Below, piece after piece: positions 16,955 through 24,506 of a stretch of 41,847 nt of DNA. Source of the DNA: Butyrivibrio sp. Lineage in GTDB: Bacteria; Bacillota; Clostridia; Lachnospirales; Lachnospiraceae. The stretch covers positions 1 to 41,847 of the forward strand of contig JAEDHB010000013.1 of NCBI GenBank assembly GCA_016297265.1. Reading direction: 5' to 3'. How positions within the stretch are numbered: position 1 is the stretch's first letter; every line of letters starts with the position of its first letter. The notes under the pieces were generated by a model, which did not search any database, was not told where the DNA came from, and was given only the letters and a program-made list of their open reading frames with translations. Position numbers and translations under genes: made by a program.

Positions 16955-18955
16955 ATGGGCAAAAATTTATATATTGCGGAAAAGCCAAGTGTTGCGCAGG
17001 AATTTATGAAAGCTCTCGGCAAAACAGCAACAAAGCATGATGGATATGCCGAAACGGATGATTCCATCTTTACATGGTGCGTTGGACATCTTGTTACAAT
17101 GAGCTATCCTGCAGAATATGACCCGGCATTAAAACGCTGGGATATGGCCACACTTCCGTTTATTCCGGAAAACTGGAAATATGAGATTATTCCGGCAGTT
17201 AAAAAACAATTTAATATTGTTTCAGGTCTGTTAAACAGAAAAGATGTTGATACCATCTATGTATGTACTGACTCCGGAAGAGAGGGTGAATACATATACC
17301 GTCTTGTTGAACAGATGGCGATGGTTAAGGATAAAAACAGAAAAAGAGTCTGGATTGATTCGCAAACGGAAGAAGAGATAATAAGAGGTGTACGTGAGGC
17401 GAAGGATCTGTCGGAATATGACTCGTTGTCCGATGCAGCATATCTGAGGGCAAAAGAAGATTACCTTATGGGAATTAATTTTTCCCGCGTTTTAACATTG
17501 AAATACGGTAATTCCATTACGAATTATTTTCGCGGAAAGGATAGAACCGTAATTGCTGTCGGAAGGGTTATGACCTGCGTTCTGGGTATGGTTGTCAGAA
17601 GGGAGAGGGAGATTAGAGAATTCGTTAAGACCCCGTTTTACCGCGTGATTTCAACTATCAAGCTGGATGAGGAGGACAGAACCTTCGATGCGGAATGGAA
17701 GGCTGTTGAGGGCTCAAAATATTTTCAATCCCCATTACTTTACAAGGAAAATGGTTTCAAAGAGGAAAAGGATGCAAAAACGCTGATTGAAGGTCTGAAG
17801 GATACGGAGCCGGTAAAATTGAAGGTGAAATCCATTGAACGCAAGAATGAGAATAAGCAGCCTCCGTTGCTCTATAATCTTGCGGAGCTTCAAAATGACT
17901 GCTCAAGAATGTTCAAACTGAGTCCGGATGAAACACTAAAGCATACGCAGGAATTATATGAAAAGAAGCTGGTTACATATCCAAGAACAGATGCGCGTGT
18001 TCTGTCATCTGCTGTTGCAAAGGTGATAGAGAAGAATATCAGCGGACTTAGAAATCTGGAGCAGTTCAAACCTTTTGCAGAAGAGGTGCTTGAAAGCGGA
18101 AGTTACAAAAAGATTGCCGGAACCAGATATGTCAATGATAAACAAATTACTGACCACTATGCGATTATTCCTACAGGTCAGGGCTTTGGAAATCTCAAAA
18201 GTCTGTCGCAGACAACCAGAAATGTATATTATGCAATTGTAAGAAGATTTTTGAGCATATTCTACGGTCCTGCAGTATACCGAAAAATCGGTATTGTTCT
18301 GTATAAGGACAGCGAGAGTTTTTTTGCGAATTTCAAGGTGCTTGCGGAGGAGGGCTATCTTAAGGTGGCTAACAGCTATAAGAAGAACTCTGAGGAAGAT
18401 GATGACAAAAACGGAGATGAAAAATTCGATCCGGTCGTACTTGAACTTCTCAAGAAATTGAAAAAGGGCGATGAACTTGAGGTGGCTGAATTGAGCATCA
18501 AGGAGGGTGAAACGTCGCCGCCAAAAAGATATAATTCCGGTTCGATGATTCTTGCAATGGAAAATGCAGGACAGCTTATCGAGGATGAAGAACTGCGTGC
18601 ACAAATTAAGGGAAGCGGAATCGGAACCAGCGCCACCAGAGCGGAGATACTTAAAAAGCTTGTCGATAAAAAATATATTGCTCTCAACAATAAAACACAG
18701 ATAATCACGCCAACTCAGCTGGGAGAAGCAGTATATGATACAGTTAATTGCTCCATTCCGCGTCTGCTGGACCCAAAGCTTACTGCAAGCTGGGAAAAAG
18801 GACTTACCGGTGTGGCTGACGGCAATATATCAACGGATGAATATATGCAGAAATTATCAGCCTTTATCGTTAATAATACCGGTAGGGTTAAGTTGTTGGA
18901 TAATCAATACCAGCTGCGGAGTGTTTTTGACCGTTCAGCATCCTATTATAAATAA
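16955..18955 (+). CDS. topB: DNA topoisomerase III (type IA)
   Basis: The 666-aa product shows a Toprim domain (YIAEKPSVAQEF at residues ~5-16; TDSGREGEYIY at ~106-116) and type IA core domains. The active-site Tyr is at about residue 342 in LVTYPRTDARVLS. GSGIGTSATRAEILKKL marks the C-terminal core. There is no zinc-finger tail, as usual for TopB. The DxG form of the Toprim Asp pair is normal for Firmicute TopB. It relaxes negatively supercoiled DNA and helps decatenation. The start ATG follows the stop of the AAA/DUF234 gene directly, with GAGG upstream inside that gene's end. Confidence 0.93.
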   Translation: MGKNLYIAEKPSVAQEFMKALGKTATKHDGYAETDDSIFTWCVGHLVTMSYPAEYDPALKRWDMATLPFIPENWKYEIIPAVKKQFNIVSGLLNRKDVDTIYVCTDSGREGEYIYRLVEQMAMVKDKNRKRVWIDSQTEEEIIRGVREAKDLSEYDSLSDAAYLRAKEDYLMGINFSRVLTLKYGNSITNYFRGKDRTVIAVGRVMTCVLGMVVRREREIREFVKTPFYRVISTIKLDEEDRTFDAEWKAVEGSKYFQSPLLYKENGFKEEKDAKTLIEGLKDTEPVKLKVKSIERKNENKQPPLLYNLAELQNDCSRMFKLSPDETLKHTQELYEKKLVTYPRTDARVLSSAVAKVIEKNISGLRNLEQFKPFAEEVLESGSYKKIAGTRYVNDKQITDHYAIIPTGQGFGNLKSLSQTTRNVYYAIVRRFLSIFYGPAVYRKIGIVLYKDSESFFANFKVLAEEGYLKVANSYKKNSEEDDDKNGDEKFDPVVLELLKKLKKGDELEVAELSIKEGETSPPKRYNSGSMILAMENAGQLIEDEELRAQIKGSGIGTSATRAEILKKLVDKKYIALNNKTQIITPTQLGEAVYDTVNCSIPRLLDPKLTASWEKGLTGVADGNISTDEYMQKLSAFIVNNTGRVKLLDNQYQLRSVFDRSASYYK

Positions 18956-18970
18956 ATGTGAGGCGATATT

Positions 18971-19636
18971 ATGAATGAACTGACTATTCACGAACTCTTT
19001 GATTTAGAACATACTATGGCAAAGGAATATATTGAAAAATATACATATCCCTGGGAAATTCTCCCTGTTATCGGGTCTACAATCCTGAGTATCGGAGAAA
19101 AACTAAATCCGGAGGAATATCACAGGATTGGTGATAATGTCTGGATTGCAAACAGTGCAAAGATTGCACCAACTGCCAGTATTACAGGTCCGTGCATTAT
19201 AGGAAAAAATACTGAAGTAAGACATTGTGCATTTATCAGAGGCAATGCCTATGTGGGAGATAATTGTGTTGTAGGAAATTCAACTGAATTAAAGAATGTA
19301 CTTTTGTTTGATAATGTACAGGTCCCTCACTATAACTATGTGGGTGATTCGATTCTTGGGTACAAATCCCATATGGGAGCCGGCTCGATTACATCGAATG
19401 TTAAATCTGATAAAACAATTGTTAAAGTTAAGTTTAATGATGGAGAAATTGATACCGGTCTTAAGAAAATGGGAGCGATTCTTGGCGATAATGTGGAGGT
19501 TGGCTGCGGTTCCGTTTTAAATCCCGGCTCTGTGATTGGACGGGGAACCAATATCTATCCGTTGTCGAGTGTCAGAGGATATGTTCCGGGCGGGTCAATC
19601 TATAAAAAACAGGGAGAAGTCGCAACAAAAATTTAA
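18971..19636 (+). CDS. Left-handed beta-helix (hexapeptide repeat) acyltransferase-like protein
   Basis: The 221-aa product has an N-terminal ~55-residue alpha region. Hexapeptide-type repeats run from residue ~55 to ~205 (for example IGDNVWIANSAKIAPTASIT, NTEVRHCAFIRGNAYVGDN, ILGDNVEVGCGSVLNPGSVI). The helix resembles the C-terminal half of GlmU and sugar-nucleotide pyrophosphorylase-associated acyltransferases, but no nucleotidyltransferase domain is present. The acceptor is unknown. RBS GAGGCG precedes ATG 18971, 15 bp after topB. Its 3' end overlaps the convergent truA stop by 4 bp (19633-19636). Confidence 0.8.
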   Translation: MNELTIHELFDLEHTMAKEYIEKYTYPWEILPVIGSTILSIGEKLNPEEYHRIGDNVWIANSAKIAPTASITGPCIIGKNTEVRHCAFIRGNAYVGDNCVVGNSTELKNVLLFDNVQVPHYNYVGDSILGYKSHMGAGSITSNVKSDKTIVKVKFNDGEIDTGLKKMGAILGDNVEVGCGSVLNPGSVIGRGTNIYPLSSVRGYVPGGSIYKKQGEVATKI

Positions 19637-20367
19637 TCGTAAATTACTGATATCAAAGTCAGGCCTTTGGCAGGTGCCAGAGGCCATTTTTTATGCCTTT
19701 CCGTAAGAGAAAAGAAATCCGCCGGAATAGTCTCACGTGTTTTTGCATAATATATCATTATTCCGACAATATGCCTTATCATATGGTACATAAATCCGTC
19801 ACCTTTGAAGGTGATATCGATAAAGCCATTATTTTCCTCAATTGATATGTCATAAATTGTGCGTATGGTTGATTTCCTGATATGGCGGTTATCCTGATAG
19901 AGTTTGAAATCGTGGGTGCCGACAAAGCATCCTGCAATGGTTCTCATAATATCGGAGTCCAGCTTGTCGCTGTGATGAAAACAGTAATTGCGCTCAAATA
20001 CCGGGCTTTCAGGGCGGGTATATATTCTGTATTGGTATATTTTGCCCCTTGCATTAAGGCGGGCGTGAAAACGCTCAGGCATTGCGATAACCGAATTGAT
20101 GGCAATGTCGTGTGGAAGTATTTTGGCAAGCTTTTGAAGAAGGCTGTCACAGTCGAGAGGATTGTTGACACAAAAGGATGCAGTCTGATGTTTTGCATGA
20201 ACGCCTGCGTCGGTTCTTCCGGCACCATCAATTTCCGTTGTAACACCTAAAATGGCTGACAGAGCCTTCTCGATTTTGGACTGAATAGTGTCCGAGGTGT
20301 TGTTCTGTCTCTGCCATCCGTTATATTTTGTTCCGTCATAGGAAATGTCTATTTTGTAGTAATACAT
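19633..20367 (-). CDS. truA: tRNA pseudouridine(38-40) synthase
   Basis: The 244-aa product starts at ATG 20365-20367 with GGAG upstream; a TTG four codons earlier overlaps that site and is rejected. TruA signatures: KIDISYDGTKYNGWQRQ near the N-terminus and GAGRTDAGVHAKHQ with the catalytic Asp. Further segments GDGFMYHMIRHIVG and the C-terminal LAPAKGLTLISVIYD are typical. It isomerises uridines 38-40 in tRNA anticodon arms. The stop codon overlaps the end of the convergent hexapeptide-repeat gene by 4 bp, with no room for a separate terminator. Confidence 0.95.
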   Translation of the reverse strand: MYYYKIDISYDGTKYNGWQRQNNTSDTIQSKIEKALSAILGVTTEIDGAGRTDAGVHAKHQTASFCVNNPLDCDSLLQKLAKILPHDIAINSVIAMPERFHARLNARGKIYQYRIYTRPESPVFERNYCFHHSDKLDSDIMRTIAGCFVGTHDFKLYQDNRHIRKSTIRTIYDISIEENNGFIDITFKGDGFMYHMIRHIVGIMIYYAKTRETIPADFFSLTERHKKWPLAPAKGLTLISVIYD

Positions 20368-20449
20368 ATTTTTCTCCAAAGCTCGTTTTGATGATTATAT
20401 CATAAATGGTCGTCCATATGAATACTTATGTAAAAAAAGGGGTATCGGT

Positions 20450-20800
20450 ATGAAGAAACTAATCAGTATTTTGAAGGTTATGGTGCTGGCCTATATTATC
20501 ACAGCTCTTTTACTTTTGCTCGGGGCTTTCATTATGTATAAAACAGGAACGGGGGATAAGCTTACAAGAATAATAACGCTTATCGTTTATGGCGTTTCGT
20601 GCATTACTGCGGGCCTTGTATATACAAGAATATACAAGAATAGAAAACTTTTGCGCGGCGCCCTTGCCGGGATTATATATTATGCGATTTTGATTGTCAT
20701 TACAATAATAATCAACAGGAGCTTTCCGCAGGATTTCGGGCGTGTTGCCATTTCACTGACAATTTGTACAATTTCAGGAATTATGGGCGCTTTAATATGA
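20450..20800 (+). CDS. Small four-helix membrane protein (DUF3792/TIGR04086-like)
   Basis: The 116-aa product is almost entirely hydrophobic, with four predicted membrane segments (~8-30, ~40-58, ~67-88, ~97-115) separated by short basic loops (RIYKNRKLL). Size and pattern resemble the TIGR04086/DUF3792 family of small Firmicute membrane proteins, whose function is not known; the family call is from recall of pattern only. RBS AAAGGGG precedes ATG 20450. It is divergent from truA and is followed by a separate promoter, so it is likely monocistronic. Confidence 0.65.
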   Translation: MKKLISILKVMVLAYIITALLLLLGAFIMYKTGTGDKLTRIITLIVYGVSCITAGLVYTRIYKNRKLLRGALAGIIYYAILIVITIIINRSFPQDFGRVAISLTICTISGIMGALI

Positions 20801-20809
20801 TGATAAAAC

Positions 20810-20838
20810 TTGACCGAAAAGTGTTTTATGAGTATACT
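20810..20838 (+). promoter_or_regulatory. Promoter of the zinc-ribbon-aroC-tgt-yajC unit
   Basis: TTGACC (20810-20815), a 17-bp spacer and TATACT (20833-20838), 30 bp upstream of ATG 20868. Both hexamers are one mismatch from consensus. Confidence 0.75.
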
Positions 20839-20849
20839 ATCCATAGTAT
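20834..20849. promoter_or_regulatory. Palindrome overlapping the -10 box, candidate operator
   Basis: ATACTAT-CC-ATAGTAT is a perfect 7-bp inverted repeat with a 2-bp centre. It covers most of the -10 hexamer and the expected start site, the classic place for a repressor site. The regulator is unknown; chance is possible in AT-rich DNA. Confidence 0.4.
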
Positions 20850-20867
20850 TATTTTGGAGGTATATTT

Positions 20868-21626
20868 ATGAAAAATACTCGAGAATCTATGGAATTATCA
20901 AGAATTATGGATAGCAATAATGCAAATTGCAGTTCATTATTTGAAGCGATAGGAAGAAAATATTTTGAATTGAATAATGCAAATCCCGGAGCGGAATATG
21001 CTGAATTCGTTCAGAATATCAAAAACATAAATAACGAACAGAAGGTGCTTTCTGCAAGACTCAGTTATATGGATGAAAAAATACAGTGTTCAGAATGTGG
21101 TGCTTTCAATTCCCTGAATTCTTTGTTTTGCTGCGGATGCGGAAAAAAGGTTCCTCATACAGTGACAACTGATGACGGCATAACAAGATGTGCAAAATGC
21201 GGTAATATCCATGTTGAAGGAAGAAATTTCTGTCAGGATTGCGGTACACCGCTGTTTGCAATGGTTGAAGCACCGGTAACACCTGCAGCACCTGTAGCAC
21301 CTGCAGCACCTGTAACGCCTGTAACGCCTGCAGCACCTGCGACGCCTGTAGCGCCTGCAGCAGCTGTAACGCCTGCAGCACCTGTAACGCCTGTAGCGCC
21401 TGCAGCACCGGTAACGCCTGTAGCGCCTGCAGCACCTGTAACGCCTGTAGCGCCTGCAGCACCGGTTGCACAGAGTGCGGAAGAGAATATCGTTGTTGAG
21501 GAAGCAGCACCGGTATTTGATATACCAAAGCCTGCTGATGACATTATGTTCTGTCCGGAGTGTGGAACAAAAATTGATAATGCGGAGATTATTTTCTGCG
21601 CAAATTGCGGCAAAAAAGTGAGATAA
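20868..21626 (+). CDS. Protein with three zinc ribbons and a Pro/Ala/Val/Thr repeat linker
   Basis: The 252-aa product starts at ATG 20868 with TTGGAGG 7 bases upstream. After a ~65-residue helical N-terminus come two double-CxxC zinc ribbons: CSECG...CCGCG (~73-90) and CAKCG...CQDCG (~106-124). A ~70-residue low-complexity stretch of PAAPVTPVA type (~130-205) follows, then a third ribbon at the C-terminus (CPECG...CANCG, ~231-250). No membrane segment or signal is seen. The architecture suggests a cytoplasmic protein- or nucleic-acid-binding adaptor on a stiff linker; no function is known to me. It heads an operon with aroC, tgt and yajC, starting aroC 24 bp after its stop. Confidence 0.8.
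   Translation: MKNTRESMELSRIMDSNNANCSSLFEAIGRKYFELNNANPGAEYAEFVQNIKNINNEQKVLSARLSYMDEKIQCSECGAFNSLNSLFCCGCGKKVPHTVTTDDGITRCAKCGNIHVEGRNFCQDCGTPLFAMVEAPVTPAAPVAPAAPVTPVTPAAPATPVAPAAAVTPAAPVTPVAPAAPVTPVAPAAPVTPVAPAAPVAQSAEENIVVEEAAPVFDIPKPADDIMFCPECGTKIDNAEIIFCANCGKKVR
21373..21465 (+). repeat. 27-bp tandem repeat encoding PAAPVTPVA
   Basis: Three near-identical 27-bp units (21373-21399, 21400-21426, 21427-21453) and a partial fourth each encode PAAPVTPVA. Related but less regular units extend upstream to about 21272. Units differ mainly by T/G in CACC(T/G)G. The near identity points to recent in-frame duplication. Confidence 0.85.
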
Positions 21627-21649
21627 TACAGAAACGCGAGGAAAAGTAT

Positions 21650-22750
21650 ATGGCAGGATCTACATTTGGTAATATTTTTAGAATTACCACATGGGGTGAA
21701 TCCCACGGAAAGGGCCTGGGAGTGGTTATTGACGGCTGTCCTGCGGGCATTGAACTTAACGAAGAAGACATCCAGATGTACCTTGACAGGCGCAAGCCGG
21801 GACAAAGCAGATTTACAACACAGCGTAAAGAGGGCGATGTTGCCAGAATCATGTCCGGTGTTTTTGAAGGAAAAACAACAGGAACACCTATTTCAATTAT
21901 GGTTATGAATGAAGACCAGCATTCGGCAGATTACTCGGAAATAGCAAATTACTACAGACCGGGACATGCTGATTTTACTTTTGATGAGAAATACGGTTTT
22001 AGAGATTATCGAGGCGGCGGAAGAAGCTCCGGCAGGGAGACTATCGGCAGGGTTGCGGCCGGTGCGGTTGCAATGAAGCTCCTTGAAAAGATTGGAATTA
22101 GTGTTGATGCTTATTCGAAAAACATCGGAGGAATTGAAATCGACTACAATAATTTTGATATCAGTGAAAGGGATAACAATCCTTTTGCAGTACCTGATGC
22201 TTCTTCAGTGGATAAAATAGAAAAATACGCCACCGAGGTTATGGCAAACAGGGATTCCATGGGCGGAATAATTGAATGCGTGGCAAAGGGACTTCCGGTT
22301 GGCCTTGGTGAACCGGTGTTTGACAAGCTTGATGCATGCCTTGCCAAAGCAATTATGTCCATTGGAGCAGTAAAAGGATTTGAAATCGGGGAGGGTTTTA
22401 ATGTCGCAAATCTCACCGGGCTTACCAACAATGACGGATTTTCGATGAAGGATGGCACAATTGTAAAAAACTCCAATAAATCAGGCGGTGTACTTGGTGG
22501 CATGAGCGATGGGGGAGATCTTGTTTTCAGAGCGGCAATCAAACCTACTCCATCAATTTCGGCAAAACAGAATACTGTTAATAAGCAGGGTGAAGATATT
22601 GAGATTTCAATAAAAGGTCGACATGATCCTATGATAGTGCCAAGGGCAGTTGTTGTAGTGGAATGCATGACGGCGTGCGTTCTTGCCGATCTTTTGTTGG
22701 AAAATATGACATCAAAAATTGATAATGTATGTAAAGTGTACGAGAGGTAA
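21650..22750 (+). CDS. aroC: Chorismate synthase
   Basis: The 366-aa product starts at ATG 21650 with CGAGG upstream; an in-frame extension back to 21605 overlaps the preceding gene and has no family support. Signatures: WGESHGKGLGVVIDG at the N-terminus, YRGGGRSSGRETIGRVAAGA for FMN/substrate binding, and RHDPMIVPRAVVVVE near the end. It makes chorismate from EPSP, the last shared-pathway step to aromatic amino acids and folate, using reduced FMN. It lies between the zinc-ribbon gene and tgt (2-bp gap), with no other shikimate gene nearby. Confidence 0.96.
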   Translation: MAGSTFGNIFRITTWGESHGKGLGVVIDGCPAGIELNEEDIQMYLDRRKPGQSRFTTQRKEGDVARIMSGVFEGKTTGTPISIMVMNEDQHSADYSEIANYYRPGHADFTFDEKYGFRDYRGGGRSSGRETIGRVAAGAVAMKLLEKIGISVDAYSKNIGGIEIDYNNFDISERDNNPFAVPDASSVDKIEKYATEVMANRDSMGGIIECVAKGLPVGLGEPVFDKLDACLAKAIMSIGAVKGFEIGEGFNVANLTGLTNNDGFSMKDGTIVKNSNKSGGVLGGMSDGGDLVFRAAIKPTPSISAKQNTVNKQGEDIEISIKGRHDPMIVPRAVVVVECMTACVLADLLLENMTSKIDNVCKVYER

Positions 22751-22752
22751 TA

Positions 22753-23886
22753 ATGGCTAAATATACAATACTTAATCGGGACGGAATGGCAAAACGGGCT
22801 TCCTTCGAGACTGTACATGGAACTATTCAGACCCCGGTATTTATGAATGTTGGTACCGTGGGAGCAATAAAAGGCGCCGTATCCACGGATGATTTGCGGG
22901 AAATCGGAACTCAGGTGGAACTTTCAAATACCTATCATCTTCATGTTCGTACAGGGGATGAAACAATAAAGGAATTAGGCGGACTTCACAAGTTTATGAA
23001 CTGGGACAGGCCGATTCTTACAGATTCCGGCGGATTTCAGGTATTTTCCCTTGCAAAGCTTCGAAAGATAAAGGAAGAGGGTGTATCCTTCAATTCCCAT
23101 ATTGACGGACGCAAAATATTTATGGGACCGGAAGAAAGTATCAGAATACAGTCAAACCTTGGTTCGACCATTGCCATGGCTTTTGATGAATGTGTTGAGA
23201 ATCCGGCACCAAGAGAATATGTGGAAAAATCTGTTGACAGAACTACCAGATGGCTTGTAAGATGTAAGAATGAGATGGACAGGCTGAATGCTTTGCCGGA
23301 CACGGTCAACAGGGAGCAGTTGCTTTTTGGTATCAATCAGGGCGGAACCTATGATGATATAAGAATCCGTCATGCCAAGGAGATTGCAGAACTTAATCTT
23401 GACGGTTATGCCGTGGGAGGTCTTGCCGTGGGTGAGAGTCACGAGGAAATGTATCGTATTCTTGATTCGGTTGTTCCGTATCTGCCGGTTGATAAACCGG
23501 TTTATCTCATGGGCGTAGGTACACCGGCCAATATTTTGGAAGGGGTTGACAGGGGCGTCGATTTTTTCGACTGTGTATATCCAACCAGAAACGGAAGACA
23601 TGGCCATGTGTATACGCATAAGGGAAAGCTTAACATGTTTAACGCAAAGTTTGAGAAGGATTTGCTCCCAATCGAACCGGGTTGCGGATGTCCTGCATGC
23701 AGGAGCTACAGCAGAGCCTATATCAGGCATTTGCTTAAGGCAGGAGAAATGTTAGGAATGAGACTTTGTGTACTTCATAATTTGTATTATTATAATCATC
23801 TGATGGAAGAAATCAGACAGGCTATTGAAGAAAACAGGTACAGTGAATTTAAGAAAAATGCCTTAGAAGAAATGGCATCTATTTAA
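22753..23886 (+). CDS. tgt: tRNA-guanine transglycosylase (queuine tRNA-ribosyltransferase)
   Basis: The 377-aa product has the bacterial TGT set: the general-base Asp region TDSGGFQVFSLAKLRKI, GGLAVGE, the nucleophile Asp in FFDCVYPTRNGRHG, and the zinc site CGCPACRSYS with a later HN in CVLHNLYYYNH. It exchanges guanine 34 for preQ1 in tRNAs with GUN anticodons; queA in this window acts next. ATG 22753 follows aroC by 2 bp with GAGAGG overlapping the aroC stop, so translation is probably coupled. yajC follows 13 bp downstream, a common order. Confidence 0.96.
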   Translation: MAKYTILNRDGMAKRASFETVHGTIQTPVFMNVGTVGAIKGAVSTDDLREIGTQVELSNTYHLHVRTGDETIKELGGLHKFMNWDRPILTDSGGFQVFSLAKLRKIKEEGVSFNSHIDGRKIFMGPEESIRIQSNLGSTIAMAFDECVENPAPREYVEKSVDRTTRWLVRCKNEMDRLNALPDTVNREQLLFGINQGGTYDDIRIRHAKEIAELNLDGYAVGGLAVGESHEEMYRILDSVVPYLPVDKPVYLMGVGTPANILEGVDRGVDFFDCVYPTRNGRHGHVYTHKGKLNMFNAKFEKDLLPIEPGCGCPACRSYSRAYIRHLLKAGEMLGMRLCVLHNLYYYNHLMEEIRQAIEENRYSEFKKNALEEMASI

Positions 23887-23899
23887 GGAGGATTTTATT

Positions 23900-24205
23900 A
23901 TGACATTAGCTACAAGTTTAGGCGGTTCAAATCAGATTATCTTGATTGTTGCATACATCGTGGTATTTGGTTTGTTAATGTATTTTATCGCTATCAGACC
24001 ACAGAAGAAACAGCAGAAGAGACAGCAGGAACTTATTAATTCCATGGAATGCGGAGATATTGTTCTTACCACAAGCGGTTTCTATGGCGAGATTATCGAT
24101 ATTACAGATGATACAGTAATCGTTGAATTTGGTAATAACAAGAACTGCAGAATCCCAATGCAGAAGCAGGCTATTGTTCAGGTTGAAAAACAGGACGCTG
24201 AGTAA
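23900..24205 (+). CDS. yajC: Preprotein translocase subunit YajC
   Basis: The 101-aa product has one N-terminal membrane segment (~13-32, ending YFIAIRPQKKQQKRQQE). A small soluble domain follows (MECGDIVLTTSGFYGEIIDI). Both are diagnostic of YajC, an accessory of the SecDF-YajC complex. AAGGAGG precedes ATG 23900. secD and secF, often next, are not here: a terminator closes the operon after yajC. Confidence 0.93.
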   Translation: MTLATSLGGSNQIILIVAYIVVFGLLMYFIAIRPQKKQQKRQQELINSMECGDIVLTTSGFYGEIIDITDDTVIVEFGNNKNCRIPMQKQAIVQVEKQDAE

Positions 24206-24253
24206 TATGTGTGATTTGCGCTCTTATTTACAAAACTTTAGGCGGTAATACTT

Positions 24254-24278
24254 AAGGCACTCTGTGGAGTGCCTTTTT
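24254..24278 (+). terminator. Terminator of the aroC-tgt-yajC operon
   Basis: AAGGCACTC / GAGTGCCTT (24254-24262 with 24267-24275) is a perfect 9-bp stem with a TGTG loop, followed by five T residues overlapping its end (24274-24278). Confidence 0.92.
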
Positions 24279-24285
24279 ACTTTGA

Positions 24286-24314
24286 TTGACATTTTATAGT
24301 AAATACAGTATTAT
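24286..24314 (+). promoter_or_regulatory. Promoter of the c-di-GMP riboswitch transcript
   Basis: TTGACA (24286-24291), a 17-bp spacer and TATTAT (24309-24314). A perfect TATAAT a few bases later (24315-24320) has a 23-bp spacing and is less likely. It lies just upstream of the riboswitch. Confidence 0.75.
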
Positions 24315-24330
24315 TATAATTAATAGATAA

Positions 24331-24410
24331 ATAGTGGGCAAACCTATTGAAAAATAGGGACGCAAAGCCATAGGGACTCTGCTTTTGGGCGTGTCAGCCG
24401 GTTGCACATT
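24331..24410 (+). ncRNA. Cyclic di-GMP-I riboswitch (GEMM-I)
   Basis: The conserved GEMM core is present in order: GGGCAAACC (24336-24344), a P2 hairpin CCTATT-GAAA-AATAGG (24343-24358) with a GNRA tetraloop, GGGACGCAAAGCC, the P3 region, and TCAGCCGGTTGC (24394-24405). The aptamer senses c-di-GMP. It lies in a 5' leader of about 180 nt before a secreted repeat/transglutaminase-like gene, with a terminator-like hairpin between. The GGGCAAA strand can alternatively pair with TTTGCCC at 24421-24427, a likely switching element. Whether the ligand turns expression on or off cannot be decided by eye. Confidence 0.93.
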
Positions 24411-24427
24411 GTTTTAATGTTTTGCCC

Positions 24428-24464
24428 ATATCTTTTTCGCTTTGAATAAGATATTTTTTATTTT
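24428..24464 (+). terminator. Riboswitch expression-platform terminator (candidate)
   Basis: ATATCTT (24428-24434) pairs with AAGATAT (24448-24454). An inner TTC/GAA pairing closes a GCTTT loop across a T-T mismatch. TTTTTATTTT follows. The stem is AT-rich and so weak, which suits a regulated terminator. Its first base overlaps the segment that can pair with the aptamer 5' strand. Confidence 0.65.
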
Positions 24465-24506
24465 ATGTAGAATTTTTGTCGGGCCGGATAATTGGAGGAA
24501 TTGAGT

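Noticed and set aside
17270..17305. Topoisomerase III Toprim motif reads DSGREGE instead of the E. coli-type DPDREGE
   Set aside because: From memory, Firmicute TopB proteins such as that of Bacillus subtilis also carry D-x-G-R-E-G-E, so this is not an active-site loss.
19633..19636. 4-bp overlap of convergent stop codons (hexapeptide-repeat gene and truA)
   Set aside because: Both ends match their protein families; short convergent overlaps are ordinary in compact genomes.
21233..21805. Antisense frame encoding collagen-like GATGVTGAAG repeats opposite the zinc-ribbon gene
   Set aside because: It is the mirror of the Pro/Ala/Val repeat codons on the plus strand; it has no RBS, and the plus-strand gene has clear zinc ribbons, promoter and RBS.
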